The notes beneath the pieces are model-generated. The model worked only from the letters and a program-made list of their open reading frames with translations, did not search any database and was not told the origin of the DNA. A stretch of 64,000 nucleotides of DNA. Source: Nocardioides sp. Root190 (GTDB taxonomy: Bacteria; Actinomycetota; Actinomycetes; Propionibacteriales; Nocardioidaceae). Shown here one piece after another: positions 1 to 8,214 of the stretch (its first letter is position 1; every line of letters begins with the position of its first letter). The stretch spans positions 1 to 64,000 of the forward strand of contig NZ_LMIA01000001.1 of assembly GCF_001428565.1 (NCBI RefSeq), read 5' to 3'. Position numbers and translations under genes: made by a program.

Positions 1-588
1 CTCGCAGAACCGGTGCTCCTGGGCTTTCTTGTGCTCGGCCTCGGCTCGTTCGGGGTCGAACCGGATGATCGCTTCGGTGATGAGTCGGTCGAGCTGCGCC
101 CAGCTCACGTCGGCGACGGCGGCGAGTTGCCGGTCGACGAACGCCGCGGCGTCCTGCGTGAGGGGGCGGGTTTGGTCGGCGATGCGGTGGGCCTTGTACG
201 GCGGGATCCGGCCCGCGATGACTGAGGCGTAGACCGACGGGAGTCGCCAGGCGCACTCGATGATGCGTCCGACGTGCATCCGACCCCCGTCAGGGGTGCG
301 ACCGAGGACAGCGATGAGCTCCATCAGCTCGAACTCCGACACGAGTGGGGCGCCGGGGCCGGCGATCGGAACACCCGTGTCGACCACGCCCGCGAGGACA
401 GTGGCGGCGCCTTCAACGGTCTCCACGACGTTCTGGTCCGCCCATGCGACGATGGCGACCCATTCGCGGATCTCGGAGGCCAGACGGGCCTTGGATTCGG
501 CGCTGAGCTCGGTCAACAGCTCACCGACCGAGCAGCCGTCGTAGCGGCCGATCAGTGCGGTGGAAGCGGTCCCGAGATCCATACCCAT
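1..588 (-). CDS. DUF222/13E12-type HNH-endonuclease family protein, 3' part outside window
   Basis: The reverse strand is open from an ATG at 588 to the window edge, giving at least 196 codons. The protein begins MGMDLGTAST and contains the run AWRLPSVYASVIAGRIPPYK, then AHRIADQT and RPLTQDAAAFVD, which resemble the DUF222 domain of the actinobacterial 13E12 repeat family. In that family DUF222 is usually followed by a C-terminal HNH nuclease domain, which would lie beyond the window. These genes are multicopy in actinobacteria. A second in-frame ATG lies at 582. The region just upstream is packed with repeats, which fits a mobile or repeat-rich setting. The family call is from sequence pattern; the HNH domain is inferred. 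Confidence 0.7.
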   Translation of the reverse strand, partial: MGMDLGTASTALIGRYDGCSVGELLTELSAESKARLASEIREWVAIVAWADQNVVETVEGAATVLAGVVDTGVPIAGPGAPLVSEFELMELIAVLGRTPDGGRMHVGRIIECAWRLPSVYASVIAGRIPPYKAHRIADQTRPLTQDAAAFVDRQLAAVADVSWAQLDRLITEAIIRFDPERAEAEHKKAQEHRFCE

Positions 589-603
589 ATTGGATCACGA
601 CCC

Positions 604-1240
604 GTGGTCGAGGAGGTCGCGCAGCGACCGTCTCGAGACCAGGTGAGTCGATGCCGGAACCTGTCCACGGGCAGTGGGTGCACCGTGGCAAGAGGTCTCG
701 AGACGGCCGCGGGCGGCCTCCTCGACCAACGGTGGGACCGGTGATCTCCTCGGAGGTCGAGGAGGTCGCGCAGCGACCGTCTCGAGACCCGGTGACCCGG
801 TGCCGGAACCCAGGCGTGGGTAGGCGGGTGCACCGGAGCGAGTGGTCTCGAGACGGCCGCGGGCGGCCTCCTCGACCAACGGTGGCCGTCCGCCGTACTC
901 CCTCGTTGCTGCCCCCCGGAACGCCACCACCGACCAACCGCAGTCCGGGGTCGGCGGCATCCCCGGTGGTCGAGGACGTCGCGCAGCGACCGTCTCGAGA
1001 CCTGGCGAGCCGGTGCCGGAACCCGGACGTGGGGAGTTGGGTGCACCGGAGCGAGTGGTCTCGAGACGGCTGCGGGCGGCCTCCTCGACCAACGGCGGGA
1101 CCGGTGACCACCCCGTTGGTCGAGGAGGTCGCGCACCGACCGTCTCGAGACCTGGTGATCCGGTGCTGGAACTCGTCCACGGGCAGGCGGGTGCATTGGA
1201 GCGGGTGGTCTCGAGACGGCCGCGGGCGGCCTCCTCGACC
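604..1240. repeat. Four copies of a cloverleaf-like inverted-repeat element
   Basis: Four units lie at about 606-727, 755-877, 968-1090 and 1118-1240. Each has a left arm GGTCGAGGA + GGTCGCGCAGCGACC + GTCTCGAGACC and a right arm GGTCTCGAGAC + GGCCGCGGGCGGCC + TCCTCGACC, separated by a loop of roughly 55 nt with a conserved GGTGC core. Outer and inner arm parts pair with each other, while each arm also holds its own small hairpin, so one strand could fold as a cloverleaf. Units 2 and 4 are also followed by the same GGCCGTCCGCCGTACTCCCT sequence, so the array grew partly by duplication. No gene is supported between 589 and 1312. Confidence 0.9.
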
Positions 1241-1312
1241 AACAGTGGCCGTCCGCCGTACTCCCTCGTCGGTGCCCTGACGGAACCAAGCCACCGACCC
1301 ACGGCAGCGGGG

Positions 1313-1555
1313 TCAGTCTCCGCGCAGCGCCTCGGTGAGCGACGCCACGGCGTCGGGGGTCGGGGAGGCGGACTCGGCGTTGGTGTCGGCCAGCTCGGCG
1401 AGGAGCTCGGCCCGGTGGACGGCGACCGAGCGGGGGGCGTCGATGCCGATCCGTACGACGTCGCCCCGCACCTCGAGGACGGTGATCGTCACGGCGTCGG
1501 GCGAACCGGAACCGATGACGACGCTTTCGCCGACACGACGGGAGAGAACCAGCAC
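1313..1555 (-). CDS. csrA: Carbon storage regulator CsrA
   Basis: CsrA is a small dimeric RNA-binding protein that binds GGA motifs in mRNA leaders and blocks translation. In Gram-positive flagellar systems its main target is the flagellin mRNA and its antagonist is FliW. The 80-residue product opens with [15 protein letters not shown], the classic CsrA start, followed by [18 protein letters not shown]. It is about 20 residues longer than typical CsrA, with a Ser/Pro/Ala-rich C-terminal tail. The start is GTG. It is the last gene of the leftward flgN-flgK-flgL-fliW-csrA operon, 10 nt after fliW. A matching target site is visible in the fliC leader at 5901-5950. Confidence 0.95.
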   Translation of the reverse strand: MLVLSRRVGESVVIGSGSPDAVTITVLEVRGDVVRIGIDAPRSVAVHRAELLAELADTNAESASPTPDAVASLTEALRGD

Positions 1556-1565
1556 GTCGGTGAGG

Positions 1566-1991
1566 TTACCGCTTCAGCGGTGCGGCGAGCGGGAGGGCTG
1601 CGTCATCGAGGACGACCTGGCACGCCCGGCGGGTGGCGGGGTTGACCACGAGGGGCGCACGGAGGTTGACCGTGGTCTCCGCGAGGGTCGCCCCGGCGCG
1701 GACCACCAGCAGCACGAGGACGTCGTCCGCGGCGGCCGGATCGATGCCGAGGTCGGCGACGACGTCGTCGCCGATCTCGGGAGCGAAGTCCGGGTAGAAC
1801 GGCGCCGGGGGCACCACGACGAACTGCAGGCCGTCGCTGTCGAGGGAGCGGAAGCTGTGCAGCACGCCCTCCTCGTCCAGGCGCACGAGTGCGAAGCGCG
1901 CGTCGTCGGGGAACCCGGGCATCGGGTGGGCCAGCTCGATGACAGGGATGTCCATGCGGGTCATTGTCCCCGCTGCTGCGCTCGCCGTCAT
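1566..1991 (-). CDS. fliW: Flagellar assembly factor FliW
   Basis: FliW binds free flagellin and also binds CsrA, so that flagellin translation is released when the cytoplasmic flagellin pool is exported. The 141-residue product has the FliW pattern: [11 protein letters not shown] near the start, a [14 protein letters not shown] segment, and [19 protein letters not shown] near the C-terminus. The ATG at 1991 overlaps the flgL stop as ATGA, indicating translational coupling. Internal ATGs at MTRMDIP are possible alternative starts because the first 12 residues look non-conserved. It lies between flgL and csrA, the usual partner arrangement. Confidence 0.95.
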   Translation of the reverse strand: MTASAAAGTMTRMDIPVIELAHPMPGFPDDARFALVRLDEEGVLHSFRSLDSDGLQFVVVPPAPFYPDFAPEIGDDVVADLGIDPAAADDVLVLLVVRAGATLAETTVNLRAPLVVNPATRRACQVVLDDAALPLAAPLKR

Positions 1992-2878
1992 CGCAGGAAG
2001 TCGAGCAGGCTCGGTTGCATGACGCGGGACGTCGCCGCGAGGGCGGCCTGGTAGGCCACCTCCTGCAGCTTCAGCTCGACCGTGGTCTCGGCCAGGTCGG
2101 CGTTCTCGACGGTGCTGAGCTGGTTCTCGAGCGAGATGCGTGCGTCCGCGGCGGCCTGCTCGGCCTGCTCGAGTCGCTGGAACCTGGTGCCGGCGGCGGT
2201 CCGCGCTCCCGTCACCGTGTCGATGCGGGTGTTGAGCGTGCCGATGGCCGCACTGATGCCTGCCTGGTCCCCCGCCCGCAGTGCGGTCGAGAGGGCCGCG
2301 AGCTCGGCGAAGGCAGAGGTCGCGCCGTCGCCGAACACGTCCGGGCCGTCGACGTCGACCTTCACCACGACGCCGCCGGCGATGCGCCGGTTCACGTCGC
2401 CGATGGTGCCGACGTAGGTGCCCGTCGCGTCGTAGGCCTGGCTGCCTCCGGTGACACCACCGAACACGGGGCTGTCCAGGTAGCTCGTGTTGGCGCGGGC
2501 CAGGAGCTCCTGGCGCAGGCCGTCGACCTCGATCGCGAGCGCCTCGCGGGCCACAGGGCCTGCCGAGGAGGCGTTGGCTCCCTGGAGGGCCAGGTCGCGA
2601 GCACGCTTCACGGTGCTCGTCACCGAGTCCAGCGAGGCGTCGACCTGGGTCAGCCAGCCGAGACCGTCCTGGGCATTGCGGGAGTACTGCGTCTGGTCGG
2701 CCATGGAGGACCGGAGCCGCATCGCAGTCGTCGTGCCGGTCGGGTTGTCCGAGGGGCGGTTGATGATCCGGCCCGTCGAGAGCTGCTCCTGGACCCGGGC
2801 AAGGCGGCCGAGGCCACGCTGCAGCTGGTCGAGGGAGCCCTCGGTGAGCATCCGCTGGGTGACGCGTCCGATGGCCAT
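1988..2878 (-). CDS. flgL: Flagellar hook-associated protein 3 (FlgL)
   Basis: FlgL is the second hook-filament junction protein and forms the surface on which flagellin polymerises. The 296-residue product has the flagellin-like N-terminal coiled region (QRMLTEGSLDQLQRGLGRL, then LSTGRIINRPSDNP) and a C-terminal helical region (ETTVELKLQEVAYQAAL). The length is normal for the family. Its ATG overlaps the flgK stop as TGATG, and its own stop overlaps fliW, so it is an internal gene of the leftward operon. It is exported through the flagellar type III apparatus without a cleaved signal. Confidence 0.96.
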   Translation of the reverse strand: MAIGRVTQRMLTEGSLDQLQRGLGRLARVQEQLSTGRIINRPSDNPTGTTTAMRLRSSMADQTQYSRNAQDGLGWLTQVDASLDSVTSTVKRARDLALQGANASSAGPVAREALAIEVDGLRQELLARANTSYLDSPVFGGVTGGSQAYDATGTYVGTIGDVNRRIAGGVVVKVDVDGPDVFGDGATSAFAELAALSTALRAGDQAGISAAIGTLNTRIDTVTGARTAAGTRFQRLEQAEQAAADARISLENQLSTVENADLAETTVELKLQEVAYQAALAATSRVMQPSLLDFLR

Positions 2879-4272
2879 CAGCGGCCCACCAGACCCGTGC
2901 GGTTGATGAGCGTGTCGAGCACCTCGTCGAGGGTGGTCATCAGCCGGGCTGCGGCTTCGTACGCGCGCTGGGCGGTCACCATGTTCACCGTCTCCTCGTC
3001 GAGGTTGACCCCGGCGTTCTGCTCCCAGGCGTCATCGAGTGCGCCGGTCAGGGCGCTCTGGTTGGCGGTCTGCCGCTGCAGGGCAGCGACCTGGGTGCCG
3101 AAGCCGTTGACCAGCCGCTGGTAGGCGTTGGCCGCATCGCCGGCGGTGCTGAGGGCGTCGGCGTTCGCACCGTCACGGGCGCCGCCGGTGACCGACGATG
3201 CCGCGACGAGCGCGGGGTCGGTGATCGCGACCGTGAGGCTGGCCGCACCGATGAGCGGGTCGTAGGAGAAGAACGTCCCGCCGGCGGTGCCGGAGGCGTC
3301 GTACCCGAGCGCGTGCTGGGTGTTGACGGCCGCGGCCATGTCGGCGGCGATCGTGTCGAGGCCGACGCGGTACGCCGGCAGGACGGTCGTGAGGACGTCG
3401 GTGACCGCACCGAGCTCGCCGCCCACGGGCGTGCCGAGCACGGTGCTGCCCCAGGTCGCGTCGATCCGGAACGAGATCGGCGAACCGTCGGCGTCGCCGG
3501 TCGGCGTGACACCCGAGGCGACCACGAACGCGCCGGCCTCGCGGCCCTGCACGAGCTGCTGCCCGCCGACGCTGACGTCGAACTGGCCGTCCGCGCGAAC
3601 GGTGGTGACCGCGCCGGTGAGCTCGGCGAGACGCAGCGAGAGCTGGTCGCGCCGGTCCCGCAGGGCGCCCGCGTCGGTGCCGTTCTGCTCGGTCACCAGG
3701 ATGCTGTGGTTGAGCTCGGCAACGCCCGCCGCGGCGGTGTTGACCTCGCTGACGACGTTGTTGAGGTGGACCCGCTGGTCGGCCTCCTCGCCGGTGATGT
3801 TGGCGACCTGGATGCGGAGTGCCTGGGCGAGCGTCTCGGCCCGACCGATGACCTGCTGGCGGGCGGCGTCGCCGCCGGGGTTGAGCGCGAGGTCCTGCCA
3901 GGCGTTGCGGAAGTCCAGGAGGGCCGCGTGCACGCCGGAGGTCCCGGGCTCGCCGATGCCCTCCTCGACGCGGGCCAGGATCGCCTGGGTGGACTGCAGG
4001 TAGGACAGTGAGGAGTGCTCGCGGCGCACCCGGGTGTCCAGGAGCGGGTCGACCATCCGGCGGACCTCGCCGACCGCGACGCCGTCGCCGTGGCCCTCGT
4101 AGCGCGACCACATGGCCGGGGCGGCCGTGCTGACCGACTCCCCCACGGCCCGGCGGCGCACGTAGCCGTCGGTGGTCGCGTTGGAGATGTTGCTGCCCGC
4201 GACGTCGAGCGCGACCTGCTGGTAGCGCAGCGCGGACAGGGCCGAGGTGATCGACCCGAACGACCCGGCCAT
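2878..4272 (-). CDS. flgK: Flagellar hook-associated protein 1 (FlgK)
   Basis: FlgK is the first hook-filament junction protein. The 464-residue product starts MAGSFGSITSALSALRYQQV followed by DVAGSNISNATTDGY, the rod/hook-type N-terminal helix with the ANN-like motif, and ends with NLDEETVNMVTAQRAYEAAA, the matching C-terminal helix. The ATG at 4272 is chosen because it overlaps the flgN stop as TGATG and begins at the conserved motif. The reading frame stays open further upstream, but that part reads as low-complexity shadow of flgN. The length is within the family range. Confidence 0.96.
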   Translation of the reverse strand: MAGSFGSITSALSALRYQQVALDVAGSNISNATTDGYVRRRAVGESVSTAAPAMWSRYEGHGDGVAVGEVRRMVDPLLDTRVRREHSSLSYLQSTQAILARVEEGIGEPGTSGVHAALLDFRNAWQDLALNPGGDAARQQVIGRAETLAQALRIQVANITGEEADQRVHLNNVVSEVNTAAAGVAELNHSILVTEQNGTDAGALRDRRDQLSLRLAELTGAVTTVRADGQFDVSVGGQQLVQGREAGAFVVASGVTPTGDADGSPISFRIDATWGSTVLGTPVGGELGAVTDVLTTVLPAYRVGLDTIAADMAAAVNTQHALGYDASGTAGGTFFSYDPLIGAASLTVAITDPALVAASSVTGGARDGANADALSTAGDAANAYQRLVNGFGTQVAALQRQTANQSALTGALDDAWEQNAGVNLDEETVNMVTAQRAYEAAARLMTTLDEVLDTLINRTGLVGR

Positions 4273-4757
4273 CACAGGCTCCGGTCGACGAGGCGGGCGC
4301 CGCCCGCGTTGACGACGGCCTGACCGCCGGGGGTGTAGCTCGAGGTCGTCGTACCCCCGATGGCCAGGAGCGTCTCGCGCGCCGAGCGGTAGCCGGCGGT
4401 GATCAGGCCCTTGGCGTCCTCGGACGTCTCGGCGATGTCGCGCGCGAGCGTCAGCATCGCGTCGCGGTGGTCGAGCAGGATCGACTCCCACGGGTCGGCA
4501 GCCGCCTCGGCGAGCGCACCCAGCGACGGGTTCGGCGTCAGGCCGAGCCGTTCGGCGACCTCGTCGGCAGCCGTGGCGCGCAGCACCTCGGTCGCACGGA
4601 GGTCCGCGAGGACCTCCTCGATCTCGCGGGTCACGTTGACCAGCCACCGGGTACGGCCGCCGGTGAGCACCATCCGCTCGACCTCGAGCCGGTAGGCGAG
4701 CGTCTCGAGCAGTTCGCGCTCACGCCACAGGATCTGAGAGAGCCTGTCCATCTCCAT
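4272..4757 (-). CDS. flgN: Flagellar export chaperone FlgN-like protein
   Basis: FlgN chaperones bind FlgK and FlgL before export. The 161-residue product is mostly helical (MDRLSQILWRERELLETLAY, then RWLVNVTREIEEVLADLRAT) with a Gly/Thr-rich tail, the layout of FlgN. It lies directly upstream of flgK and is coupled to it by a TGATG overlap. The start at 4757 (MEMDRL) is preferred over an in-frame ATG at 4823 because the upstream one falls inside the predicted promoter at 4820-4847. It is the first gene of the operon. Identification rests on context and helical pattern more than on a sharp motif. Confidence 0.85.
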   Translation of the reverse strand: MEMDRLSQILWRERELLETLAYRLEVERMVLTGGRTRWLVNVTREIEEVLADLRATEVLRATAADEVAERLGLTPNPSLGALAEAAADPWESILLDHRDAMLTLARDIAETSEDAKGLITAGYRSARETLLAIGGTTTSSYTPGGQAVVNAGGARLVDRSL

Positions 4758-4819
4758 CACGTCGCCGTCCCGACCTTTCGTCCGCCCCCGAGATGCGGGG
4801 TCCATTTCCAGTGGTTCTC

Positions 4820-4847
4820 CCATCGCCCGTTGTGAGGGTGACCTGAG
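4820..4847 (-). promoter_or_regulatory. FliA-type promoter of flgN-flgK-flgL-fliW-csrA
   Basis: On the minus strand CTCAGG (4847-4842) is followed by exactly 15 nt and GCGATGG (4826-4820). This matches the pattern shared by seven other sites in the locus. The predicted leader to the flgN start at 4757 is about 55 nt. Confidence 0.75.
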
Positions 4848-4913
4848 CGGTATTCAGGGGTGTTGTGACCGAAGGGTCGACCGACGAGTGCCCATCGGGA
4901 CCAGAGGCTGGCG

Positions 4914-4953
4914 GGACCTCGTCCCTAATTGCAGGACCGAGGGGCCCTAAAGC
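4914..4953 (+). promoter_or_regulatory. Possible DevR/DosR-like sites upstream of fliA
   Basis: Two related sequences lie side by side: GGGACCTCGTCCCTAATT and AGGACCGAGGGGCCCTAAAG. Both resemble the mycobacterial DosR box (half-sites GGGAC and GTCCC), but the spacing between half-sites differs from the canonical 4 nt (3 nt and about 5 nt). No FliA-type promoter with the right spacing was found before fliA, so another regulator probably drives it. The assignment is tentative. Confidence 0.3.
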
Positions 4954-5000
4954 CGAGATTTCGTTGCGACACACCCCTCGCCTGCCCCAACGTCGGCCAG

Positions 5001-5849
5001 GTGAACGAGTACGAGGGCACCGTCGCCACCGAGACGGACGAGCTGATCACGACCCACATGCCACTGGTCGGGCACATCGTGCGCGAGACCATGGGCCGGG
5101 TCCCCTCGCACGTGAGTCGCGATGACCTCACCTCGGCCGGTCTCACCGCTCTCGTGCTGGCGTCGAGGGCGTTCGACCCCGAACGTGGGGTTCCCTTCGA
5201 CCGGTACGCCGCGACCCGGATCCGCGGCGCACTGCTCGACGAGCTCCGTTCGGTCGACTGGGCGTCGCGGTCGGTACGACGCCGGGCACGCGACCTCGCC
5301 GAGACCAGGGCCCGGCTCGCCGGCGTCCTCGGCCGGACGCCGTCGGTCGCCGAGGTGGCCCAGGCCGCCGGGATGTCGCCCGACGAGGTCGCCGCCAACG
5401 ACGACGACGTGTCCCGCGCCCAGGTGCTGTCCCTGCAGGGATCGACCACCACGCCCGTCGAGGAGCTGCTCCCCACCCGGGCACCCTCGCCGGAGCAGCT
5501 GGTGGAGCACGCCGAGCGACTGACCTACCTGCGCGAGGCGATCGAGGAGCTGCCCGAGCGGCTCCGGGTCGTCGTCGAGGACTACTTCTTCGCGGAGCGG
5601 CCGATGGCCGACATCGCCGCGGAGCTCGGCGTGACCGACTCCCGCATCTCGCAGATGCGGGCCGAGGCCCTCACCCTGCTGCGCGACGCCCTCAACCACG
5701 CACTCGAGCCCGGCCTGGTGCGCAGCGCCGGCAAGACGGGCGGGGTGGCCCAGCGTCGGCGCGAGTCCTACTTCGCCGCTGTCGCAGCGCGGCACGCGGA
5801 CGGCGTACGCCGTGGTCCGGTCGTCACGCCACTCGACGCAGTCGGTTAG
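5001..5849 (+). CDS. fliA: Flagellar RNA polymerase sigma factor FliA/WhiG type (sigma-28 family)
   Basis: This sigma factor directs RNA polymerase to late flagellar promoters. The 282-residue product (from GTG 5001) has region 2 (DDLTSAGLTALVLASRAFDP, then FDRYAATRIRGALLDELRS), region 3 (RARDLAETRARLAGVLGRTP) and region 4 with a helix-turn-helix (PMADIAAELGVTDSRISQMR). The frame is open from a TTG at 4929, but residues before VNEYEG look unrelated to the family, so the GTG is preferred. It diverges from the flgN operon and sits just before fliC. It is the obvious reader of the CTCANN-N15-NCGANNN promoters in this locus. A C-terminal tail of about 40 residues past region 4 is basic and unusual. 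Confidence 0.93.
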   Translation: MNEYEGTVATETDELITTHMPLVGHIVRETMGRVPSHVSRDDLTSAGLTALVLASRAFDPERGVPFDRYAATRIRGALLDELRSVDWASRSVRRRARDLAETRARLAGVLGRTPSVAEVAQAAGMSPDEVAANDDDVSRAQVLSLQGSTTTPVEELLPTRAPSPEQLVEHAERLTYLREAIEELPERLRVVVEDYFFAERPMADIAAELGVTDSRISQMRAEALTLLRDALNHALEPGLVRSAGKTGGVAQRRRESYFAAVAARHADGVRRGPVVTPLDAVG

Positions 5850-5858
5850 AGAAAACTC

Positions 5859-5886
5859 CTCAAGCCCGGGGCTGGCGAACCGATCA
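5859..5886 (+). promoter_or_regulatory. FliA-type promoter of fliC
   Basis: CTCAAG (5859-5864), 15 nt, CCGATCA (5880-5886). It resembles the sigma-28 consensus of other bacteria (TAAA, 15 nt, CCGATAT) in its -10 part. The predicted leader to the fliC ATG is about 62 nt. Confidence 0.8.
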
Positions 5887-5900
5887 CCACCCCGAAGGGC

Positions 5901-5950
5901 GACCAAGGATGGTCACCCGAAACAGAGAACGACCTGATTCCAGGAGGGAA
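5901..5950 (+). promoter_or_regulatory. Predicted CsrA-binding sites in the fliC leader
   Basis: GACCA-AGGA-TGGTC (5901-5914) is a perfect 5-bp stem presenting GGA in a 4-nt loop, the classical CsrA target. A second GGA lies in the Shine-Dalgarno CCAGGAGGG (5940-5948), about 36 nt downstream. Two sites, with the distal one over the ribosome-binding site, is the layout known for B. subtilis hag. CsrA and FliW are both encoded nearby. Confidence 0.65.
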
Positions 5951-5955
5951 ATATC

Positions 5956-6756
5956 ATGGGTCTTCGCATCAACCAGAACATCGAGGCAACGAACTCGTAC
6001 CGCAACCTGTCGGTCACGCAGAACCAGCTCTCGAAGTCCATGGAGAAGCTGTCGTCCGGGTTCCGGATCAACCGGGCCGCCGACGACGCCGCCGGTCTGG
6101 CCATCTCCGAGGGCCTGCGCTCGCAGGTCGGTGGCCTCAAGGTCGCCGTCCGCAACGCACAGGACGGTGTCTCGGTCGCACAGACCGCTGAAGGCGCGCT
6201 GACCGAGGTCCACTCCATGCTGCAGCGCATGAACGACCTCTCGGTGCAGTACAACAACGGCACCCAGAACACCGACTCGCAGGCTGCCCTGCAGGCGGAG
6301 TTCGACGCCCTGAACACCGAGATCACCCGGATCAAGGACAACACCAAGTTCAACGGTGTCGACCTGTTCGCCGGCGCGGCGCTCACCTTCCAGGTCGGCT
6401 ACGACAACGGCGACACGATCGACATCGCCGCGACCGCTCTCGCCGACTTCACGGCCGGTGCCGCGGTGGCCGCCATCGACATCACCGACAGCAACACCCT
6501 GCAGGCCGCGGTCACCGAGGTCTCCACGCAGCGTGCCGAGCTCGGTGCGGTCCAGAACCGGTTCGAGCACACGATCAACAACGTCAACGTTGCGATCGAG
6601 AACCTGTCGGCGTCCGAGTCGCGCATCCGCGACACGGACATGGCCCAGGAGATGATGAGCCTCACCCGCTCGCAGATCCTCTCGCAGGCCGGTACCGCCA
6701 TGCTCGCCCAGGCCAACTCGGCCCCCAACGGCGTGCTGCAGCTGCTCCGCGGCTGA
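5956..6756 (+). CDS. fliC: Flagellin
   Basis: This is the filament subunit. The 266-residue protein has the conserved N-terminal D0/D1 domain (MGLRINQNIEATNSYRNLS, then SGFRINRAADDAAGLAISEG) and C-terminal D1/D0 domain (MAQEMMSLTRSQILSQAGTA, ending PNGVLQLLRG). The central part (about residues 140-185) is very short, so the surface-exposed D2/D3 domains are essentially missing and the filament should be thin and smooth. A strong AGGAGGG site precedes the ATG. A FliA-type promoter and CsrA sites lie upstream and a strong hairpin terminator follows, so it is monocistronic. Confidence 0.98.
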   Translation: MGLRINQNIEATNSYRNLSVTQNQLSKSMEKLSSGFRINRAADDAAGLAISEGLRSQVGGLKVAVRNAQDGVSVAQTAEGALTEVHSMLQRMNDLSVQYNNGTQNTDSQAALQAEFDALNTEITRIKDNTKFNGVDLFAGAALTFQVGYDNGDTIDIAATALADFTAGAAVAAIDITDSNTLQAAVTEVSTQRAELGAVQNRFEHTINNVNVAIENLSASESRIRDTDMAQEMMSLTRSQILSQAGTAMLAQANSAPNGVLQLLRG

Positions 6757-6767
6757 TCTCGCACCAA

Positions 6768-6806
6768 CCGCGTACCGGTGGGGCCACCGGCCCCACCGGT
6801 ACGCGG
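6768..6806 (+). terminator. Terminator of fliC
   Basis: A perfect 18-bp stem (CCGCGTACCGGTGGGGCC and its complement) with a 3-nt loop ends 12 nt after the fliC stop and is followed by a short T-containing stretch (CATTTC). It should isolate the abundant flagellin mRNA from fliD. Confidence 0.9.
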
Positions 6807-6869
6807 CATTTCCCCCAGCTCCACCGCGCCCGCACTCCCCTCGCGCGCGCACCTCCCGAAGGGACGACC

Positions 6870-8204
6870 ATGGCAGCGACCAGCAGCATCGGCGGGCTCG
6901 CCAGTGGACTCGAGACGGCGACGATCATCAGCCAGTTCATGGCCCTCGAGGCGGTGCCGCAGACCAAGCTCAAGACCCAGGTCACCACCGAGCAGGGCAA
7001 GATCACCGCGCTGCAGAAGGTGAACACCGCGCTGCAGGCGCTCGCGACCGCCGCAGGGTCGATGACGTCGTCGTCGACCGGCAGCTGGGCCAACCTGGTC
7101 GGCACGTCCAGCAACACCGGCGTGGGCGTCAAGGCGACCTCGTCGGCCGTCCCCGGGAACTTCACCGTCACCGTCGGCCAGACCGCGCTCACCCATCAGG
7201 TCGCGTTCACCGATGCGCACGCGAAGACCGACACCGTGACCGGTGCGACCACCAGCGTGCTGCTCAAGCGGGCCGGCGAGCCCGACGTCCAGATCGACAC
7301 CGCCAACGGCACCCTCGAGGAGCTGGCCGCGGCGATCAACGCCGCCGACGCCGGCGTACGGGCGACCCTCGTCCGCACCGGATCCTCCGGCGGCACCGAC
7401 CAGTACCGGATGCTCGTGGAGTCCTCCACGACCGGTGGCGCCCAGACCTTCGAGCTCACCGACTCCGCAGGAGCCGCCCTGCTGGGTGGTGCGAGCGTGC
7501 GGGCCGGGCGCGACGCCGTCATCGACATCGGCGGCATCACCGCCACCTCGACCACCAACACCTTCGCCGACGTCGTCCCCGGCGTCACCCTGACCCTCAC
7601 CTCGGGCGCGACCGGCACCGCGGACGTCGCGGTGAGCCGTGACGCTGCCGCGCAGTCGTCGACGGTCAAGGGCTTCGTCGACCAGGTCAACGCGCTGCTC
7701 ACCCAGCTCGGCTCCCTGACCGCGACGAGCAAGGACACCAAGGGCACGCTCGCCGGCGACAGCACGCTGCGGCGCGTCACCAACGCCCTGCAGGACGCGA
7801 TCTACCCGACCGACGGCACCTCGATGGCGAAGTTCGGCATCCAGATCGACCGCTTCGGCAAGCTGACCTTCGACGCGGACAAGTTCGCGTCGTCCTACCA
7901 GGCCGACCCGGTCGAGGTCGCGGCCGCGTTCGCCGGCACCGACGGGTTCGCGGCGCGGATCAAGTCCGTCGCGGACAAGGCCAGCGACAAGTACGACGGC
8001 TCGGTCACCGCAGCGATCTCCACCCACAGCACGGCGATCACCCGCCTCAACGAGAACATCGCCCGATGGGACGACCGCCTCGAGCTGCGTCGCACCTCGC
8101 TGGAGCGGCAGTACACCGCGCTGGAGACCGCCCTGTCCCGGTTGCAGTCCCAGTCGTCCTGGCTCTCCAGCCAACTCGATTCCCTGAACGCGTCGACACA
8201 GTGA
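6870..8204 (+). CDS. fliD: Flagellar filament cap protein FliD
   Basis: FliD (hook-associated protein 2) caps the filament tip and folds incoming flagellin. The 444-residue product starts MAATSSIGGLASGLETATII, the conserved FliD N-terminus (GLASGLD-type), followed by EAVPQTKLKTQVTTEQGKI. It ends with a coiled coil containing RLNENIARWDDRLELRRTSL and the family hallmark LERQYTALETALSRLQSQSS. The length is typical. AAGGG lies before the ATG at 6870. It is followed by fliS with a 10-nt gap. Confidence 0.96.
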   Translation: MAATSSIGGLASGLETATIISQFMALEAVPQTKLKTQVTTEQGKITALQKVNTALQALATAAGSMTSSSTGSWANLVGTSSNTGVGVKATSSAVPGNFTVTVGQTALTHQVAFTDAHAKTDTVTGATTSVLLKRAGEPDVQIDTANGTLEELAAAINAADAGVRATLVRTGSSGGTDQYRMLVESSTTGGAQTFELTDSAGAALLGGASVRAGRDAVIDIGGITATSTTNTFADVVPGVTLTLTSGATGTADVAVSRDAAAQSSTVKGFVDQVNALLTQLGSLTATSKDTKGTLAGDSTLRRVTNALQDAIYPTDGTSMAKFGIQIDRFGKLTFDADKFASSYQADPVEVAAAFAGTDGFAARIKSVADKASDKYDGSVTAAISTHSTAITRLNENIARWDDRLELRRTSLERQYTALETALSRLQSQSSWLSSQLDSLNASTQ

Positions 8205-8214
8205 GGACCGTCTG

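Noticed and set aside
606..1240. CRISPR-like array
   Set aside because: The repeated blocks are inverted-repeat elements with conserved, not unique, spacers; unit length (about 120 bp) and structure do not fit CRISPR, and no cas genes are present.
521..1294. Long open frames across the repeat array on both strands
   Set aside because: They arise from the GC-rich repeat; proteins are Arg/Pro/Ser low complexity, and several frames are open at once.
2878..4647. FlgK extended upstream by 125 codons
   Set aside because: The extension is a shadow of flgN; the TGATG overlap and conserved N-terminus place the start at 4272.
4932..4960. FliA-type promoter before fliA
   Set aside because: TGCAGG and CCGAGAT occur, but 17 nt apart instead of 15 and without CTCA; all other sites have exactly 15.
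4929..5000. TTG start for FliA at 4929
   Set aside because: The extra 24 residues do not look like sigma-28 and no ribosome-binding site is present; GTG 5001 starts the family-like sequence.
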